Notes under the pieces: model-generated
The model's database searches: none
What the model saw: only the letters and a program-made list of their open reading frames with translations
What the model was told of the DNA's origin: nothing
Assembly (NCBI GenBank): GCA_027574665.1
Contig: CM050655.1
Coordinates: 5,890,001-5,954,000 of the forward strand
Source: Rhynochetos jubatus
Lineage: Eukaryota; Chordata; Aves; Eurypygiformes; Rhynochetidae
Direction of reading: 5' to 3'
Length of the DNA: 64,000 bases
Shown here: positions 50,539 through 60,340 of the stretch, one piece after another
Layout: every line of letters starts with the position of its first letter
Position numbering within the stretch: position 1 is the first letter of the stretch
Program-made: the position numbers and the translations under genes

Positions 50539-53241
50539 GTTTGGTAAGAAAAACCATGAGTATATTCCTTCCGTAGCAACCATTACTATGAACTCACAAA
50601 GCCTCTTTCTTCAATGAGCATTTGCTTGCTACAAGTTATAAATATTTCAGATGTTCTTTCAAAATAAACATGGAGAACCTAATACAGTATTTATGGCACA
50701 GAAGAATTTCCTAAATGACTCCTCCTACATTAGCCAGAAAGAAGCACTAGGACACAAGCGTGGAAAATGACAAATAGTAAACAAAAGGTGCAGGAGAGAA
50801 GAATTCTGAAATATGTTGGTCCTAAGAAGCACAGCCAGAAAAAGCACTAGCCCTCCAAGTAAACAAATGTGCATCCATAACACTTAGGAGGATGTATTAA
50901 TGGAAGAGAGTACTACAAATCCTCATTTAAGAAAGTTTACAATACTTTTGGAAGCAAAATATGAAGAGAAAAATATGGAAATATTCTATTAAAAACCAGT
51001 CAGATGCCCTCAATCAATAAATCAAAGGTTGAAGTTATAACTGCCCCACCGAAAACACCACCTTGCGAGGCAGTCCCACCACCAAAAGCCAGGTTAGAGA
51101 GCGCCATATACCAGAACACTGTATTTCTAAAAACACCCTTGTAGAGAAGTCTGCAAATTATGTAGCTTTTTCTAAGCTTACTGCAGCTGACCGAGATATG
51201 AAACCTAACTTAAGATGACCATCCTCCCTCCTCTGCTCCAAAAAGCAAAGGAAAACCCCACCAACCCCAACCTAGATGTTTCATGAGGTGCCTTCAGGGT
51301 TACCATGCCTTACTTGGTGCAGAGAAGTGAATAAACTCCTATGAAATAAGAGCACCCACACTTCAGCACCACAAAACAAAGTCAAATACTGGAACGGACA
51401 AAGAACAGTACCTGAAACCAGGGGAAACACTGCAGAATGAATTCAGCAAAGGAGAAGTCAAACCAGAAATAAACACAAGTCCAATGACTAACATATGATA
51501 CTACGCACACACAAAAACAGACAAGCCTTTCCACTTAAGAGCCAAGGGAAAAAAAAAAACAACCTCTTCAGAAGGCTTTTTGGGAAGGAGAGGAATGACA
51601 GCATCATATTACATAGCAACCTGCCCTGCCATCAAATCAGAAACAGTGCTACAAAGAACTCGGAGAAAGATCCGAAGACCCACTATGAAGCCCTGCTGTA
51701 GACAGACACCCAACAGCGCACATCCGCTATCACCAAAAACCAATTCCCACACGCGGACGGAGCAGGTTTCATACCCATTATACGTCACAAAGCCTCATTT
51801 ACAACAACTCATTTACAAACACTCCTTGTTTTGCACACTACTATCAACTGCACAAAGCGTACAAGGAACAAACGCTGAAGTTGTAACTACACCTATGTAG
51901 TTGTAACTACAACTACGTTACAAGAGCAGCAGTAATTACAGTGGGTAATTAAAAGCACGTCCGTGACTTCACGAAAAATGCTAATTTTTAATGAATTAAT
52001 GTATTTAATTTAAAAAAGAAAAGCACTTGCTAGTGTTGTACAATCACACCACAGCGGACAGGGAGGTGGTTTGCACAACTGCTCCCACATGAAGAAACGG
52101 GCGCCCTTGAGGCTGGACATACTTGCAGGTCAAATAAGGTTATTTGCTCCTTGCTTAACCTTAACTTTTAACTCTGCTTTGTCTCACAAATTTGCAACTC
52201 CTTTCAGCAAGTTTCTATAACGTGTAACACCGAAGACAAAACTGGTAAGAAACTGGGATGTTTTCAAATGAAATGACGCCACTGCATTCAACATTTATCA
52301 GATCCACTACGCCCGGTAACTTCTGAAACGTTAATGCGCTGAAACAACGCTAAACCATCTCACATTCTATCTACCTGGTGTGAGAGAACAGTTCTACAAA
52401 GTAAGTTTAACAACATCTATCTTCTCTCATTTTCCTCAGCTTCACGTACCATCGCTCTTACTCGCACCATCCATCGTCCCCCAACACGTTAGTTGGAGCC
52501 AACACAATTAATGACTTATTTCTAGTCACAACACTCCAAAGACTAACTGAAAGACGCAATCCCAACGCGCTACCTGTTACTTTTTCACAAAGAACGTTAG
52601 CCACGAGCGCCCTAAGCCTGTATTTTGTTAGAACAACTACAACATTTTCATCCGAAACACCAATCTTTTGTTATCATGAAGGATAGCCATCTTAACTATC
52701 TTGAAGAAACAGTGTTACCACGTGAAACCGAAGACTGTTGTTAACAGAAATTTCAGTTTCACTTGAGATGTTCTGAAGTTTTAAGGAAAAAAAAAAAAAA
52801 GAAGAAGAAAGGAAATCCAAACTACGGTAACGTACACGTAAAATTTCCGCTTCCATTCATTTTATTCGCATTGTAAGGTTGGCTTTTCGCGTTCAATTTC
52901 AGACGACACGAAATCCGTATACTGAAAACCCCTCCAGCGTTCAGCTGTTACCTTTGGCAGTAGGAAACTAGGAACAGAGGAAATTAAAGTGCACCTTCAA
53001 TGCAACGCAAAGCAAACTTTTGGGTCTGCAGACTTCGGCAGAAAGACTCAAACATGTATGCAACACGCCGGAGAGCGAGAGGAAGAAAAGAACACGTTCT
53101 GTGCTTTTAAAATCAGCTAATCTCCTGAAGGGCTGGAAAGCGCCGCTTCCCAGACGTTAACCCTTTGGCTGCCGAATCCGTATGACAAGAAAATGCTGCT
53201 TAAAATGGGAGGAGATAAACATTAAAGCGATCATCGGTTAC

Positions 53242-53292
53242 CTTTAAAACTCTTTGCTTCCTCCTCTGAGGCCTTTTGTTTTCAGTTAGAAC
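53242..53292 (-). CDS. TET1: TET1 exon 3 (51-bp microexon)
   Basis: Encodes residues 644-660, VLTENKRPQRRKQRVLK (phase 0 to 0). The acceptor is GATGTTTTTTAG before 53292 and the donor GTAACC after 53242. Human TET1 has the similar basic VIKENKRPQREKKPKVLK at the same place, directly after the CXXC-containing exon. The peptide is rich in Arg/Lys and may extend the basic DNA-binding surface of the finger or act as part of a nuclear localisation signal (inference). Because it is in phase on both sides, it can be skipped without a frameshift. It lies only about 90 bp from the edge of the intron 2 CpG island. Confidence 0.93.
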
Positions 53293-53539
53293 CTAAAAAA
53301 ACATCAAATTGCAGAATGAGTGGTGGTCACAAAGGCAGGCACCTCCGATTTTATTACCAAACTGCAATATATCTGATACCCGGGATGCTTTACGTGCGGC
53401 ACTTGGCAGGGCTGACGGAGGCTCTACGCGGCCCCTCCGCCGCCGCCACCCCGCCACACGGCGACGCCGGAGCCGGCCGAGGGGAGAGGCCCCGCCGCCG
53501 CCCCCCTGGAGCCGGCCTCGCGGGCGCCCCGCATTCCTC

Positions 53540-53542
53540 ACA
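53540..53542 (-). promoter_or_regulatory. Candidate splice donor of an alternative first exon
   Basis: On the minus strand the sequence reads GCGCCGCT|GTGAGG, a fair match to a splice donor, with the exon ending at 53542 and GT at 53541-53540. A transcript starting near the YY1-type element could splice from here to exon 3 (249 bp away) or exon 4. It overlaps the stop of a short upstream frame, ATG at 53564. Confidence 0.35.
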
Positions 53543-53558
53543 GCGGCGCCCGCGGGGC

Positions 53559-53568
53559 GGCCATCTTG
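53559..53568 (-). promoter_or_regulatory. YY1-type initiator element
   Basis: Minus strand CAAGATGGCC, matching the AAGATGGC core of YY1 sites that typically sit just downstream of the start in TATA-less CpG-island promoters and face the direction of transcription. The orientation agrees with TET1. The ATG within it opens a nine-codon frame (M-A-A-P-R-A-P-L-stop). Confidence 0.55.
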
Positions 53569-53640
53569 CTTCCTGCCGCAGCGGCGCCCTCCTCCAGGCG
53601 GCGTCGCGGGCGCGAGCCTCGTGCGGCTCCGCGCCGCGCC

Positions 53641-53664
53641 CGGCGCGCGCGCGCGCGCGCGCGG
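53641..53664. repeat. (GC)n run with Z-DNA potential
   Basis: Nearly pure alternating GC, about ten dinucleotides, between the CCAAT box and the presumed start site. Alternating purine-pyrimidine of this composition is the classical Z-DNA former. Confidence 0.85.
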
Positions 53665-53686
53665 GCACGCGGCCGGCCGGCCCCAG

Positions 53687-53691
53687 CCAAT
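53687..53691 (-). promoter_or_regulatory. CCAAT box (NF-Y type)
   Basis: CCAAT on plus within CCCCAGCCAATGGGGCGG; on minus it reads CCCCATTGGCTGG. It lies about 120 bp upstream of the YY1-type element in the TET1 direction, a normal distance for NF-Y sites in CpG-island promoters, and overlaps a GC box. Confidence 0.55.
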
Positions 53692-53984
53692 GGGGCGGCG
53701 GCGGCCCGCCGCGCGCGCGCCCCCGCCCCGGCCTCCTCCCGCGCTCGCGCCGGCCCTGCCCGAACAAAGGGGCTCCTGTGCGGGCGCCGCAGCGGCCGCC
53801 CGCAAGAGCCGGCACGGACTCGCCGCGCGGGCGGATGCGGAGCCGCCGGCGGCGCCGCCGCGCGCCCGGCACGGGCGCCGCGGAGGGGGGGCGGGCGCGG
53901 GGCACCCACGCGGGCAGCGGTCCCGGGGTCTTTCGGCCCCGCAAGGGCCGCTGCGCGCGGGGTCAGGCGAGGACGCAGCCCCCG

Positions 53985-54060
53985 TGCACACGCACGCACG
54001 CGTGCCTCCGTGCACACGCGGCGCGCGCCTGTACCCGCGCATGTGCACACGCGGGCGGGC
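53985..54060. repeat. Alternating purine-pyrimidine tract (CA/CG)n
   Basis: Series of CACGCACGCACGCGTG, GTGCACACGCGGCGCGCG and GCGCATGTGCACACGCG segments. It is imperfect but strongly alternating, so a second Z-DNA candidate on the upstream side of the island. Confidence 0.6.
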
Positions 54061-55860
54061 ACGGGGCGGCCAAGCGTCGGACGGGGGGTGACGGAACGCG
54101 CGTGGGGTCGAGCGCCCGCGGGGCTGCGCTGGCGACGCTCCCCCTCGCACCCCTGGAAGGGTGGGAAATCGCCGCGCAGCTGGCGGAGGCTGCCCCTTCC
54201 TCGCTGCGCGCAGCCGAGGGCCTGCCTTCGCCGGCTGCCCCGGGCCAGGGGAACCGCTCCGAAAAACCCCGCCTGGGACCGGGAGCCCAGCAGCCGCCCG
54301 GCCCCGAAGCCGGCGGGCTCGCACGGCCCGCGCCATCGCCTGCTGCGTGCAACCCACACGGCCCCGCTGCGACGGAAGGCTCCCGGCCAAAGCGTCTGCT
54401 GCCGACAGAGCACGGCGTGAACGGGCCGGCGTACAGACACGAAACGCAACAGTTTTCCCGTGTCTGCGCACCCTTAAAACGTTCACCTGGACGGAAGAAG
54501 GATGGAGGGGTCACCACCCCACCTCAGGTCTACACGCCAAGCCCTGACGCGTCACACGGGCACTTGCCAGCCGGGGACAACCACCAGCCAACAGCGTATC
54601 TCACACACCACGGGTCAGCCAAGCCTTTGCCGGAACACCTTGCACTTGACAACCAAACCGGAAAGTTGGCCAAGGATTTACGCGCTACATGTGAGAAAAC
54701 TCAAGGAGCATCTTTTCAGCAGCTACAGCCTGAAATTTACACCCGTTTTCTTTATCTACTGCTGAGCTACACCTGTAATTCCTGCCTGGTTCGTGGTGCA
54801 AATCAGTGAAGCGGCGGAAACGCTCACACGTGGACACACAGCTCGTTCTGCAGCGTATCAAGCAAGCAAGAGGAAGCCGTTGCTCATTTTTCCTGCCTGA
54901 TGCCACCCTGTACTGAAGCTCATCTGCCGCGCCAGAGTACGGTGTTAAATAGGATTTAGGAGCAGGTAAAATAAAAGTACAGGTTTGTAATGTTTTCTTA
55001 AAATACCACAAGCCTGCGAGGGTCTTTAAGCATAATAAAACCAAGAGAGGTACGTACACTCGGCGATCTGATTCTTCTTTGCAGTTTTGGCTACTTAAGA
55101 TGCTTTACGGTCCAGAAAAAAAAAAAAAAAGTCAAAAAATATTTATTTTGTTTGCTTAGAAACCTAAGAGCCAGGATTCGGCTTTAGTCCCCAAGTTGTG
55201 GCGTGCACTGGACAGCACTTAGGTGGCAGTTTCAGGTTTCCTTGGTGGTTAAGGCAGGGTTAGGATGGGTCCTTAGACACAAGGAAAAAAAAGAAACCTC
55301 TTCAAATAAAAATGTCTCTGTCCAAGCCGTAAGAACTGGCACAGAACATACGGAGCAGCGAAGCAGCAGCTTTTTAAACACATCCTCTGAAAATAACTAC
55401 ATCCCCAAACTAACCCATTTCCCTGTAATTTAGGCTGCACGACAGTCCACACCCAAGATCACAGAGAACGGCAAAGAAGTGCGAGTTGTAACTATTTTAC
55501 ACACCCCCGGAGCATGCGTGTATAAAGCAGGAGTCAACTGCACCGCTGCAACTGCCTGCCCCGCGCCCAGCTTCGCCACCCCTTACCCGACTCCTCCAGC
55601 CCGCCTGCTATCCCCTTACAAAACTCTCCAGCCTCGTGTTCAAGGGGAGTGGGTTTAGGCGCACTCCTTTTAAAATTTAACCAGCTTAAATATTTCTGGA
55701 GTCTATTGTAAAACAAATACCACCAGGTCTAAATTTCTTGATTATAACTAGGGTCTGGCTCAAAAACAAGAATTCCATTTTGCCTTTTTTTTTTTTGAGA
55801 TTTCGACATTTGGTTGTTCCCAAGCAGAGCCAACCTTTCAAAAATTCGAGAGGAGACAGA

Positions 55861-55935
55861 TGGGATGTGGGAGGGCAAAGTTCAAGCCCCTGGTCTGCAT
55901 CAGGCAAACAGCCCTAACCACCAAGCTGTTCTAAT
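55861..55935 (-). mobile_element. tRNA-derived SINE relic (MIR-like)
   Basis: On minus the order is CTTGGTGGTTAGGGC (A-box-like), a GCCTGATGCAGACC spacer, GGGGCTTGAAC (B-box area) and CCCTCCCACATCCC. This resembles the tRNA-related head of an ancient amniote SINE. It is short and diverged; related to the two copies near 59.4 kb. Confidence 0.45.
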
Positions 55936-58865
55936 AGTTCTTCCCCCTTCTTAAGTTTGAAGCAGAAATTTCATTTGGAACCTTGAGAAACTTTCCCCCC
56001 AGATACAGTTGCATCGAGACAGATAGTAGCTGTGAGAGCTTTCTGTTAAATCAGCGTTTTCCATTCAAGGAACAGCTTACTGGAAAGTTCCCAACCAACT
56101 CGAATTGCAGCATCCTTTTTAAATATGTCTAGGTTTCCAGCAGCATGTTAAAAACCCACAAGCAAGCAGGCCCTTATTGTTATTTAATATTTCGTGTTAC
56201 TCAGATTACAGCTGTTGAATAAGACGTCTCAAGACACCTTGGTCAACTCAGTGACCTTACACTCGGTGACCTGATTTTTGTCAGTTTGTTAACCATCAGC
56301 GGTTCCTTATCTAGCACCAACTACAGCTCTCCCCACCAGATGCTTCCAGCCCAAGAAGGCTCCCTGCCCGGGTAGGACCCCACAACGTAGGCACCTTGGC
56401 AAGCCTTGGAGAAAGCAGCCTTTGGCGACGAGGGCTCCCCGCAGCCGCTGATTTTGCAGCAGCACCATATGTTTACGGCCATTTGGGCAAGAGGAGCTGC
56501 GGTGGCACTTAGGAAACCCTGCAAGTTCACGTCTAACTGGAGCTGCTCAGCTCGGCACCCTCCCAGGCCAGGAGCAATGCCTACATCCAGGGGAGCGCTG
56601 GCCAGCTGGGAGCCAGGTGAGATCGGAGTTTGCTCACCCAGCCAGAGCCCAGCACACCACCAAGTACAACTGCCATGCGCCACAGCTCCATCGATGCCTG
56701 CAAGCACCCAGAAGGCAGCGTTTTCATCCCGAGTGTGTGCTGCTACGTCTGCGCAAAACAGGAAACCTTTTTACAAGGAGAAAAGGAGACAAATAACGGA
56801 GCACCTTCCCTATCTACGTGCTGGTTTTGAAGCCTGCAAAATCCTTGCCCCGCGCTGCAACGCATCCAGGCAGCCTCAACACGCGAGACGATGCACAGCA
56901 GACCCCTTCTTGAAAGGAAATGTGCTTTTTGGTAGAAAATAGCTGTGAAATAGCCTTCAGTAACTGCTACGCTATTGCAGAAAACAGCAGTCTTGGAAAG
57001 ACAAGACAGAAATGTAGAAACATCACACTCTCATGTACGTAAACTTGTCAAACCCTCTTCTCGCTGTGAAGCGTTCCCGCATTATTCATTCTGAGAGGGA
57101 CCCAATATCAAGCATTTTCTCTCTTTTCAAAGCTTGTTTACATTTATATTTCTTTACCGAGCTGCTCTTTCAGAAAAGTCAATAAGCAAAGAAAATTTTC
57201 CCCCTAAATATGCTAGTATTTTTTCTTACCGGCTGCTAACCAAGCAGCCACGGCGTGAATCCCTTAGGAAGAGGGGCATTACATGTAACAACATCACTGA
57301 GCAGAGGGGCTGTGAACTAGAGCCCACAATGCTCTATCCAGACTACCATGATGTCACGGCCCTGCAAAACCCGTTACATCCAGCAAGGTAAAGTATCACT
57401 GAGGGTTTACGTGGATGGTATTTCTAAGTGATGTTTTTCAAGTCCAATATAGTTTTCAAACCTTTATCTGCATTACATGTGAATTAATGAAAACAACAGT
57501 AACACAAGTAATAATGGCTCGAAACACGCAACCGATACTCTCTGAGGGTTGAATGCTCGCGCACACATGGGCACACGTGTTGGAATATGCACTTCAGTCT
57601 ACATTCACAGCTTCTGCTGGCCAGACCTTACTCCCTGTAACTGTAAATCCACAGAAGTTCTTAGGGAAAAACAGCCCTTTTGGGTGTTTTACAGAGCTCC
57701 CGTTGACTTAATTGTGAGGTTTGCACTGTTAGGTTGATATGAGAAGAGATAATTCCCTTTAAGGCAAAACACCAATGTTTAAACTACACTCATGCAGAGC
57801 ATGTCTATCCCCTACACCCTCCTCCCAGTGAATCACCTCCAAAAAATGCTTACATTCCACCAACATGAGAGAGAGATGCATGGCTCTTGCCAAGAAGGAA
57901 TGCACTGAAGCCAACCTCATTTCTCTAATGATGACGTTTGCTTTCTATACCATGGACAGAGACCTACAGTTTTGGGTTTTCGCCAGCTGCCCTCTATTTG
58001 AAACACAGTACTGTCCTAGAAGTCCCAGCTGTTGCAGTCCCAGTCCTACCAGTTTCGGAAAACACAATAGGATTCCCTCCCAGAGTGCTGCTGTATCCTT
58101 ATCTAAAGGATAGCTGCTGACACAGTGATAGCGTTTCCCATCCCCCAACAACTCCTTCTGTATCTCAACATCTTTAAAGAGCTCTCCTAACACAGCTACA
58201 TTGTAGAAATACTTTTCTCTTTCATTCTCTCAGCGCACAGTTCTAGGGATTAAAACCAGGGAAGGCTTCTTCTAGGAATATCCAAAAAGGCACCAGGTTT
58301 CATTCAAATACAACTTTACGAGAAAGTACCTGACATGTTCTTAAATGACAGGAATACGTCATTTCCTCCATGCAGTACTCTGAAACTTCATACGAAATGT
58401 CATGAGACATGAAGGAGGCCTCTGGTGCAGCTCTAAATGCGTTGTACAAAATGCAACCGGTTTAATAAAATAAAAGCACACACACAAAACTGCCAAAGAA
58501 AAGAATAAAAACAAGGAACTTCCCATCGAGAAAGCAAAAGGAGCGCCCAGAGAGGACAAAGGTGAAGGGGCAAAGCTAATCTGCAAGAAGGTCAGCCTGA
58601 GCAACAAGACAAGAAGTGTGTTTAGCCTGGAAAACAAAGGTTGACAGAAAAACTGGAGTGTTTCTTTTCACCGAGCCTGCCAAACCTCTTTTTAAAACAT
58701 GGCTTTTAGATCACTTGCTACCTCCCCTCCACCAATTCTCTCCTATGTGCTTCTTCAATCCCACCAACTAAATATACAACAGGATGTAATGTCACTACTC
58801 TTTTGCTGTAAAAAGGCAGAATCCATCCCTATCACCTTTATTGTCTTCATATATATATTTTAAGT

Positions 58866-58949
58866 CACATTAAGCATAATAGCTGTCCACATAAAGCATT
58901 ATAGCTGTCACATTAAGCATTATAGTCACATTAAGCATTATAGCTGTCC
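58866..58949. repeat. Tandem repeat, ~22-bp unit, about four copies
   Basis: Imperfect units of the form CACATTAAGCATTATAGCTG, with TC joining; one unit is shortened (TAGTCACATT). It is a small local expansion in intron 2. Confidence 0.9.
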
Positions 58950-59340
58950 CTCCTCTCACTTTTGTTTTTTTTTTAAGGAGCATTTCAGAGCAGTTGAGAC
59001 ACAAGGAAGTTTTTGAACGAACACTGAGCCAAGCTGTTTAAACCTATTTCCCTAAACATGAAAGCTTAAAAAATACTCTCCCCACACAGGGAAATATATC
59101 CTGTCCCCTTGCTGCTACAGGACCTTTCTTTCTGCCTGCCTGCCTTAAAAACAGAACAGACTTCTCTGCAAACCCTGCTCAGCACAGGACAGAGAGTGGT
59201 AAAACAGGAGGTCTCCCGAGATCTCCATGGCTGACAGGAATTTCTACCTGCTGTAAGAACACGCCGTTTTAATGAAACTGCTGTCCAGAAAGGTTTGGCC
59301 GGTGCATTCTCCCCAGAGTGAACTGCTCCACTTGGAGCAC

Positions 59341-59412
59341 AAGCTGGTGCAGAGACTTGAACCTCAGTTTCCCACATCCCAAGGCAAATGTCCCAGTGAC
59401 CTAACTACCGAG
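59341..59412 (-). mobile_element. tRNA-derived SINE relic (MIR-like)
   Basis: Minus strand reads GGTAGTTAGGTCACTGGGAC, TTTGCCTTGGGATGTGGGAA and then GAGGTTCAAGTCTCTGC, following the tRNA-like A-box / B-box order of an old amniote SINE. The limits are approximate. Confidence 0.5.
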
Positions 59413-59486
59413 ACAGTGTCTCCCCCCTCCATGGCACAGGTACCATTGGATCATACGAAGCAGAACGCTTCCAGCAGGAGGTGCAG

Positions 59487-59590
59487 AGGCTAACTCTGCA
59501 GCTCAGAGGCCAGGGAATTCAGTCGGGATGTGGGAAATCTATGTTCAACTCCCTACTTACCTGATTTAATGCCTGATCTTGAACTGATCT
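59487..59590 (+). mobile_element. tRNA-derived SINE relic (MIR-like)
   Basis: Plus strand reads GAGGCTAACTCTGCAGC, GTCGGGATGTGGGAAATC, TATGTTCAACTCCCTACTTA and CCTGATTTAATGCCTGATCT, the same family as at 59341-59412 in opposite orientation 75 bp away. Diverged; no tail is evident. Confidence 0.5.
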
Positions 59591-60340
59591 CTCTCAGAAG
59601 GCCAGTGCTGTTATCACAGGGGCATACAGATTGTCTTTTCCCCTCCTCTCTGTTCCAAAAGTAATGACCTGGGTTACAAAAGGCTGATGGATCAAAAAAA
59701 TGAGTAAGAAACACAGAAAAAAGAACGGAGGGGGGATATGGTAAAAGACAAAGGGAGACAGGCAGGAGGAGTGAAATGAGAGAAACAGAAGAATAGACAA
59801 TTAGAAAGGCAGAGAGATGTGAAAGGGGAAATGCAGCTACAATTTGATCCTGAAGTTTTTATTTCCACCAAATCTGTCATCACCAGCAGATTATTTTATC
59901 TGAATTAAAGAGCAAACAGCCTGCCTTCCTGTGCTTTGTAACCTTAAGGATTCTGAAATACAGACCCACTTGTGAAAACTTACTGTCTCCTAAGACTGCC
60001 CTCATTCCCCTCCCCCATACACACGCATTTTGCACTTAAATCTTTCTCATCTCTTCATGCCCTCAATTAATTCATTGTTTTGGCCAATACATGGAGCAGA
60101 GTGAAAGCCATACTTACCTCTGATTTTATGCGTTTACGCAGCAGGAACAAGAATAACTCCAGCGCACCTTAATCTACACCTCTCTAAATGACAAGAGAAA
60201 GTTACTGTACAACCTGTTAGCGCCAACAGCAACCCTAAGCTCTCTGAAGCTGTACAGTGACCAGCGTTTCCCTTTGCAGAATTTTGACATGCACCTCAGG
60301 CCTCAAAAGAGTGACTTAATCTGCAACTTCTCTGGCTTAC

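Larger units (their letters stand above)
39282..53241 (-). other. TET1: TET1 intron 3
   Basis: About 14 kb, donor GTAACC after exon 3 and acceptor TTTTATAG. It is mostly AT-rich and CpG-poor, with CpG rising from about 51.7 kb towards the island beyond exon 3. It holds an old CR1 copy (45330-46075), a duplicated hairpin-forming motif (48084-48115 and 50499-50538) and long A/T homopolymers (49526-49545, 50016-50045, 52787-52800). No gene was recognised. Confidence 0.8.
53380..54480 (-). promoter_or_regulatory. Intronic CpG island, probable internal TET1 promoter
   Basis: About 1.1 kb of very GC-rich sequence with dense CpG, flanked by AT-rich intron and lying immediately upstream of exon 3. 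It contains GC boxes, a CCAAT box (53687-53691), a YY1-type element in the TET1 orientation (53568-53559), an NRF1-like GCGCATGTGC (54037-54046) and no TATA box, the usual make-up of a vertebrate housekeeping-type promoter. A human TET1 isoform lacking the CXXC finger is known to start in intron 2, so an orthologous promoter is plausible. Antisense or bidirectional transcription is equally possible. The island is seen directly; its promoter role is inferred. Confidence 0.7.
53293..60340 (-). other. TET1: TET1 intron 2
   Basis: About 7 kb, donor GTAAGC after exon 2 and acceptor TTTTTTAG. It contains the CpG island (53380-54480), three tRNA-derived SINE relics (55861-55935, 59341-59412, 59487-59590) and a four-copy 22-bp tandem repeat (58866-58949). 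No conserved coding exon other than the possible alternative first exon in the island was recognised. Confidence 0.85.

Noticed and set aside
53293-54486. 397-codon open frame on minus across the CpG island
   Set aside because: Same GC artefact. It runs through the exon 3 acceptor region and has no similarity to TET1; only the short YY1-associated frame was kept as a promoter observation.
53316-54809. Long open frame of 497 codons on plus across the CpG island
   Set aside because: Stop-poor because of extreme GC content. Several overlapping frames on both strands are equally open, the product is low-complexity Arg/Ala/Pro/Gly, and no domain is recognisable.
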